From Ricinus communis (lineage: Eukaryota; Streptophyta; Magnoliopsida; Malpighiales; Euphorbiaceae), in NCBI RefSeq assembly GCF_019578655.1, contig NC_063262.1, positions 8,439,582-8,503,581 of the forward strand: 64,000 bases of DNA, in the 5' to 3' direction. Within the stretch, counting starts at the first letter, position 1. The number at the start of each line of letters is the position of its first letter. The notes under the pieces are model-generated. The model was not told the origin of the DNA. It made no database searches and saw nothing but the letters and a program-made list of their open reading frames with translations. The translations under genes and the position numbers were made by a program. Shown here one piece after another: positions 59,981-64,000 of the stretch.

Positions 59981-62455
59981 ACCATTTATCCCTGAAAATA
60001 TCAGCTAAACCCTCAAACTTAATATTATCTTTTCATCTTGATCCCTAATCCTTTAATTTTAGGCTAAATTACAAATTGAAAAAAATACAAAATTACTATT
60101 TTGACCTCACTTTTAAAATGAAGATTACCTTGATGCCCCTACTGACACATTCATTTACAAAAATGCCATCAAGTCTATTTTCTCACTTAAACCTCATATT
60201 AATCAATTATATCTTTAGCCCCTATGAGAATATAATACTTAATTAATAATATCACATATGTTAATATTTAATTTATTTTTCTTATAAATAATGTAGTAGA
60301 CTGTATCTAACTAAAAATCTCTCTACAAATGCCCAGAATTAACAAAAAAACCAACAATCACTATATATAAGCCCATAACTGGTAACAGATATATATATAT
60401 ATATGTTATTTTTTTTTATGAAAATGCATAAGTGTTTGAATTTTCTAATTTTATTTTATTGAGTGTCTGAATATCTATTTTATTCTATTAAGTTCTTGTA
60501 TTTTTTTTAGAGAAAACTTCACCATTTATCTATTTTCTTAAAATAATTACAACAATATTTCTGTTTTTTAATCTTTTCAAAATTACCCATTGTTATTTTC
60601 AAAATTATTCATTCTTCATCTTTTTTATCTTCTTTAGTGGGTGTTTGGTCAAATAGCAACATCAAATGTTATTGTGACTCATCCAAGAGTTTTTGAAGGT
60701 GGGGAGTTTATGTCCCACATCATATTTGGTAAAGGAGATCGGGAGGTGGCTGAATTGACGATGGAAATAAGAGAAGAATAAAATTTAAATTTTTGCGTAG
60801 CTGATTCATCAGATCTATGCCATTTCTATTGAAAAAAAAAGTTGGTGATGTTGAGAAAACCCTATGGTCGGAATTTGGGAGGCTAAGGTGGCTGGAAAAT
60901 GAAGAAAAGAAGAGAAAGACATGGCTACATGAGAGAGAAAATCAGAGAGAAAATAAGAGAGTTGTATACAAAGTCAAAAATGATTTTTCTGTATAAAGTG
61001 AAAGTTAGTTTCAAATATTTTGCAGATACCTAACGTATATCATGTTTTAGTAAATGTATATCTTTTGATGTTAAACCTTTTCTAAGTTGCATTCTGTTTC
61101 ATTTGAAAAAATTTCAAATTTCTAAAATATATTATTATTTGACAAACATATACCTTTTGTTGTTTAATTTTTTTTTTAAGTTTGCATTATATTTCATTTG
61201 AAAAAGATTAAGATACCTAATATACACTTTAATGTATTTTTTTGTAGAACATATACCTTTTAATTTTACTTTTTCTTTTCATATTATAAATATTTCATAT
61301 TGTTTTTAGCTTTTTAAAATACTTACAAATACTGTAGTTTTTGACTAAATTATTTATTTAAAATTTAATATTGAAAGAAATTAGTATTTCATATCATTAG
61401 TATTTAAAATACACATAACTAAAAGTCAACATGTATTTTATTTAGTGTATGTTAAAAGTAAACACTATATATACTTTCTTTTTAACATATATTTTTTTTC
61501 ACATTGTAGCATTGTCCTTTTTCATATTTGATATTCTCAATATATCTCTAAATTCTTAAATAAATAAGATACATTTTATATTATTTATTTATTTATTCAT
61601 TACTAATAACACAGCATCAAATAAAATGCAACAATATTTTATAAAATTAATATATTTCAAATTTTGTATTTATCAAAAGTATAGCAAACATATTTTTTTT
61701 TCAAAGTAGTGTATATCCAACATATATTTTTTTTATCTTGTTGGAATTTTTTTCTTTTTTCAAATTTGATATTGAAAACACATCTCTAAAGCGTTAAATT
61801 AGTAAAATAATTCTTAGATTTATGTTTATTCACCTATGGTATCTTAAAATCAACCGGAATGCAATAATAATTTCATAAAAATTAATTAATTTCACATTGT
61901 TGAATCTATATTTTTTTTTTGAAAATTCAAAGTTTTCTTTTTTTAATATTTGTTTGTTGACAATGGCTTTTTTTTTTATGTTGAATCACTTCTGAAATCA
62001 ATCTTATTGGTTAGTTTCTTTTGTTAATCGATATTTACAAATTGTTTTTGGTATTTAATCTTAGAATCTTCTATTTTTTACTTAGCTTTGTATGTTTTTG
62101 TATGTGTTCTTGATTTTCTTTGAAAAAAGTAAGACGGAGTATTTTTGTAAATAAAATTATGTGTTAGGATCGGATTTTTTGCATGTATTTTTTGTAACTA
62201 TTTGATGTGTTTGGCATTTATGAAAAAGTTTCTTTTCTTTACTTGATTTAAAGAACTTTTATATATATTTCACGATATTTTTATTTATTTTATTGAGTTC
62301 TTGTATTTTTATTCTTACTATCATTAAGACCTATTGAATCCTAATTAAAAAAAAAAAAACATAAGAGCTTAATAAAATAAAACAAAAAGTAAGAGGCTCA
62401 AAATAATGAAATTAATAAGTTTAAGGGCTCAAAAATACAATTTTACCTTACATAT
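59981..62455. other. AT-rich intergenic, possible degraded DNA transposon
   Basis: The left edge 'ctaaaccctcaaacttaata' (60006-60025) resembles the reverse complement of the right edge ('gagcccttaaacttattaat', near 62420-62430). This hints at weak inverted ends about 2.4 kb apart. The interior is low complexity with short TA runs (60389-60404) and no credible coding frame. Confidence 0.3.
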
Positions 62456-62758
62456 ATCACTAATAGCAGTTCCTTCTAGACTGCATAGATAGTAATGGTG
62501 GATTATTTCCTAATCTAACAGTTGAAATATTCAAAATCAACATCCCTAAAAGAAAGATGCTACTGCCACGCATAGATGGAACGTGGAGCAACTTCTCAAA
62601 ACCACCCAAAAAGAAAGAAAAATAAAATAATACAAAGCCAAATCTAGTGCAATCGAAACTCTTCTTTCTTTTCTTTATTTCCTTTCTTCTTCTTTTTTTT
62701 TTTTTTTTTTTTTTTCTTCCTTTCTCTTCTATATAATCCTTCAAAATCATTTCTTGGC
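62456..62758 (+). promoter_or_regulatory. promoter/leader of the HDEL-protein gene
   Basis: A pyrimidine-rich stretch (62660-62730), including an uninterrupted T run of about 22, precedes CTATATAATCC at 62730-62740, which is only about 20 bp before the ATG. The pyrimidine tract may be the leader and the true start may lie further upstream. The T run is probably polymorphic. Confidence 0.4.
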
Positions 62759-63315
62759 ATGGATAACAAATGTGGAAGAACAAGTACTGCTTGGTTTATT
62801 TTCTTGTTGATCAATGTATCCCTGCAAATTCTGTCAGTTGTCGGAGATGGAGGACAGCACGTTGCCCAAAACATGCAAGAGAAGCCACCTCTTGTAAAGA
62901 TGGCAATGGACACACTTACTACATTGAAGAAATCCCATAAAAGTTCTTGGGACAAACTTAAAGCCATGATTCATGGCTTCCAGTTGCAGTTTTTTCCTCC
63001 AAATTTAGAGTATGAACAACAACCATCCTTTTCTTCATTTGTTTATCTTCTGGGTATCCACTTTTTTGGTTTTTAAGATCTAGAGTAAGAACATTCAGTC
63101 TTTCTTATTTCTGTATCAGTTTTAGAGGTCAAGATCAAGAAGTGGATGGCGCTGGAGGAAGGATGAAGGAAGCGGCTGAGAAAAGCTTAGAAGTTGGCAA
63201 AGTAACAGCTGAGGAATCTGCTAAGTCGGCCGCTAAAGTTGTAGGAGAAGCGGTGCACAAGGTCAAGGATAAAATATCAAATGATGAGGAGTCTCATCAA
63301 CATGATGAGCTTTAA
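62759..63315 (+). CDS. small LEA-like protein with signal peptide and C-terminal HDEL
   Basis: Two exons, 62759-63009 and 63120-63315, join to 148 residues. The N-terminus has a basic start and a hydrophobic core (TAWFIFLLINVSLQILSV), a probable signal peptide. The middle has a WDKLKAMIHGF helix and FFPPNLDFR across the splice site. The C-terminal third is an Ala/Lys/Glu-rich amphipathic repeat (MKEAAEKSLEVGKVTAEESA, then KSAAKVVGEAVHKVKDK), like the 11-residue pattern of group 3 LEA proteins. The last four residues are HDEL, the plant ER-retrieval signal. It is therefore inferred to reside in the ER lumen. I know no function for it. The upstream frame is closed by stops, and this ATG is the first that gives the signal peptide. 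Confidence 0.75.
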
Positions 63316-63500
63316 GCAAATCTTTTCGTGAAATTTGCACTTAGGGTTTTCTTCGAAACTAGAAAATGATGTTCCACATAGAACTGATCATGCATAGTTT
63401 TGTTGTTTCAGTTTAGTTTCTTTGGTGATCGAAAGCTTGTTGCTTTGCTTATGAATGTAAGCGGTTGATCTACGGTATTATCTCAATGAAATGATAATAT
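63316..63500 (+). terminator. 3' UTR and poly(A) region of the HDEL-protein gene
   Basis: Ends in 'caatgaaatgataatatttt' (63484-63503), which fits the loose plant poly(A) signal. The exact site is unknown. Confidence 0.4.
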
Positions 63501-64000
63501 TTTATTTTTTTCATATCAGTTTCTTAATTTTAAAAAATAAAACTGGAAAATAAAAATAAATTTAATATTATTATTTTATTAAATAAGTTTTTTAATGACG
63601 TGGTAAATCAGGACCATTGGTACTCGTAGAAATTGCACTATAGTATGTTATTAATGCATCTAACATCTATCTAATTCAAATTCACCCTTAGCTATTCTTA
63701 TTTGTCCTTGTCTTTCTGAGATTAGTACTATTCACATGGCCTACCCGAACTTTAGTCATTTTTTTCATAGCTATTCTAATTTTAAAATGCATCGGATCGC
63801 CCTATCATAAATATGTTTTATTATAAATTTATTCAGACTTGATTTAGTGTGTACCACAAATGATACGGTTTGTCTATGTGGTCTAAGCCTTGGCGAGTTG
63901 GCATGATATTTTATTAATGCGATATTTGGTTAAAACCTATAAAGAAAATTTATTGTATATAAAAAAAATAAAAATTGATAAAATTGAAAAAGATATTTTC
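63501..64000. other. AT-rich intergenic, nothing recognised
   Basis: No open frame of note and no repeat boundary seen up to the window edge. Confidence 0.4.

Noticed and set aside
62460..62967. Minus-strand Lys-rich frames
   Set aside because: Created by the pyrimidine/T tract read backwards and by antisense of the HDEL gene exon 1.
1..64000. CRISPR array, operon, phage or bacterial defence system
   Set aside because: No direct-repeat/spacer pattern and no prokaryotic gene layout; introns, plant gene families and plant transposons show nuclear plant DNA.

Overview
The window reads as nuclear DNA of a flowering plant, probably a eudicot. It is very AT-rich, its genes carry GT-AG introns, and most of its length is transposon debris. 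The gene content would fit a rosid such as a member of the Euphorbiaceae, but nothing here fixes the species. Four host genes can be supported: a plastid-type ABCF protein close to Arabidopsis ABCF5 (6990-11836, +, nine exons), a PDCD2-like zinc protein (21107-24796, +, six exons), a single-exon cytochrome P450 of the CYP86/CYP96 clade (29725-31242, -), and a small two-exon protein with a signal peptide, a LEA-like amphipathic repeat and a C-terminal HDEL (62759-63315, +).

Layout. 1-4061: the 5' part of a Ty3/gypsy element on the minus strand (LTR, tRNA-Asp primer site, gag, protease) whose polymerase is deleted, so that protease runs straight into the integrase C-terminus. 4062-6800: small copia-LTR and DUF4283 scraps and a (TA)21 tract. 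6990-11836: ABCF5. 13568-19133: a Mutator-like element with about 95-bp terminal inverted repeats and a near-perfect 10-bp target duplication. It carries a decayed transposase on the minus strand and a GRF zinc-finger gene on the plus strand, both starting near the ends and converging, as in MuDR. 20113-20822: a long AT-rich inverted repeat. 21107-24796: the PDCD2-like gene. 24.9-29.5 kb: organelle-like scraps and two inverted-repeat elements. 29.7-31.2 kb: the P450. 34.5-37.5 kb: CACTA-type subterminal repeats ending in a CACTA terminus. 37991-39463: a tandem array of a Cassandra-like TRIM whose LTRs contain a 5S rRNA-like internal promoter, with a truncated relative at 45579-45891. 45.9-47.7 kb: a degenerate AT-rich tandem repeat. 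53.3-60.0 kb: a possible LTR interrupted by a decayed Ty1/copia element (55276-59392). 62.8-63.3 kb: the HDEL gene.

The host genes do not form an operon or pathway. ABCF5 and the PDCD2-like gene are separated mainly by the Mutator element and the inverted repeat; from memory their Arabidopsis counterparts are immediate neighbours, so this looks like an old gene pair pushed apart by insertions. The most distinctive items are the MuDR-like element with a GRF partner gene, the 5S-bearing TRIM array, the HDEL-tagged LEA-like protein and the Gln/Trp-to-amber pattern of decay in the copia element. No CRISPR array, tRNA gene or full rRNA gene was seen.
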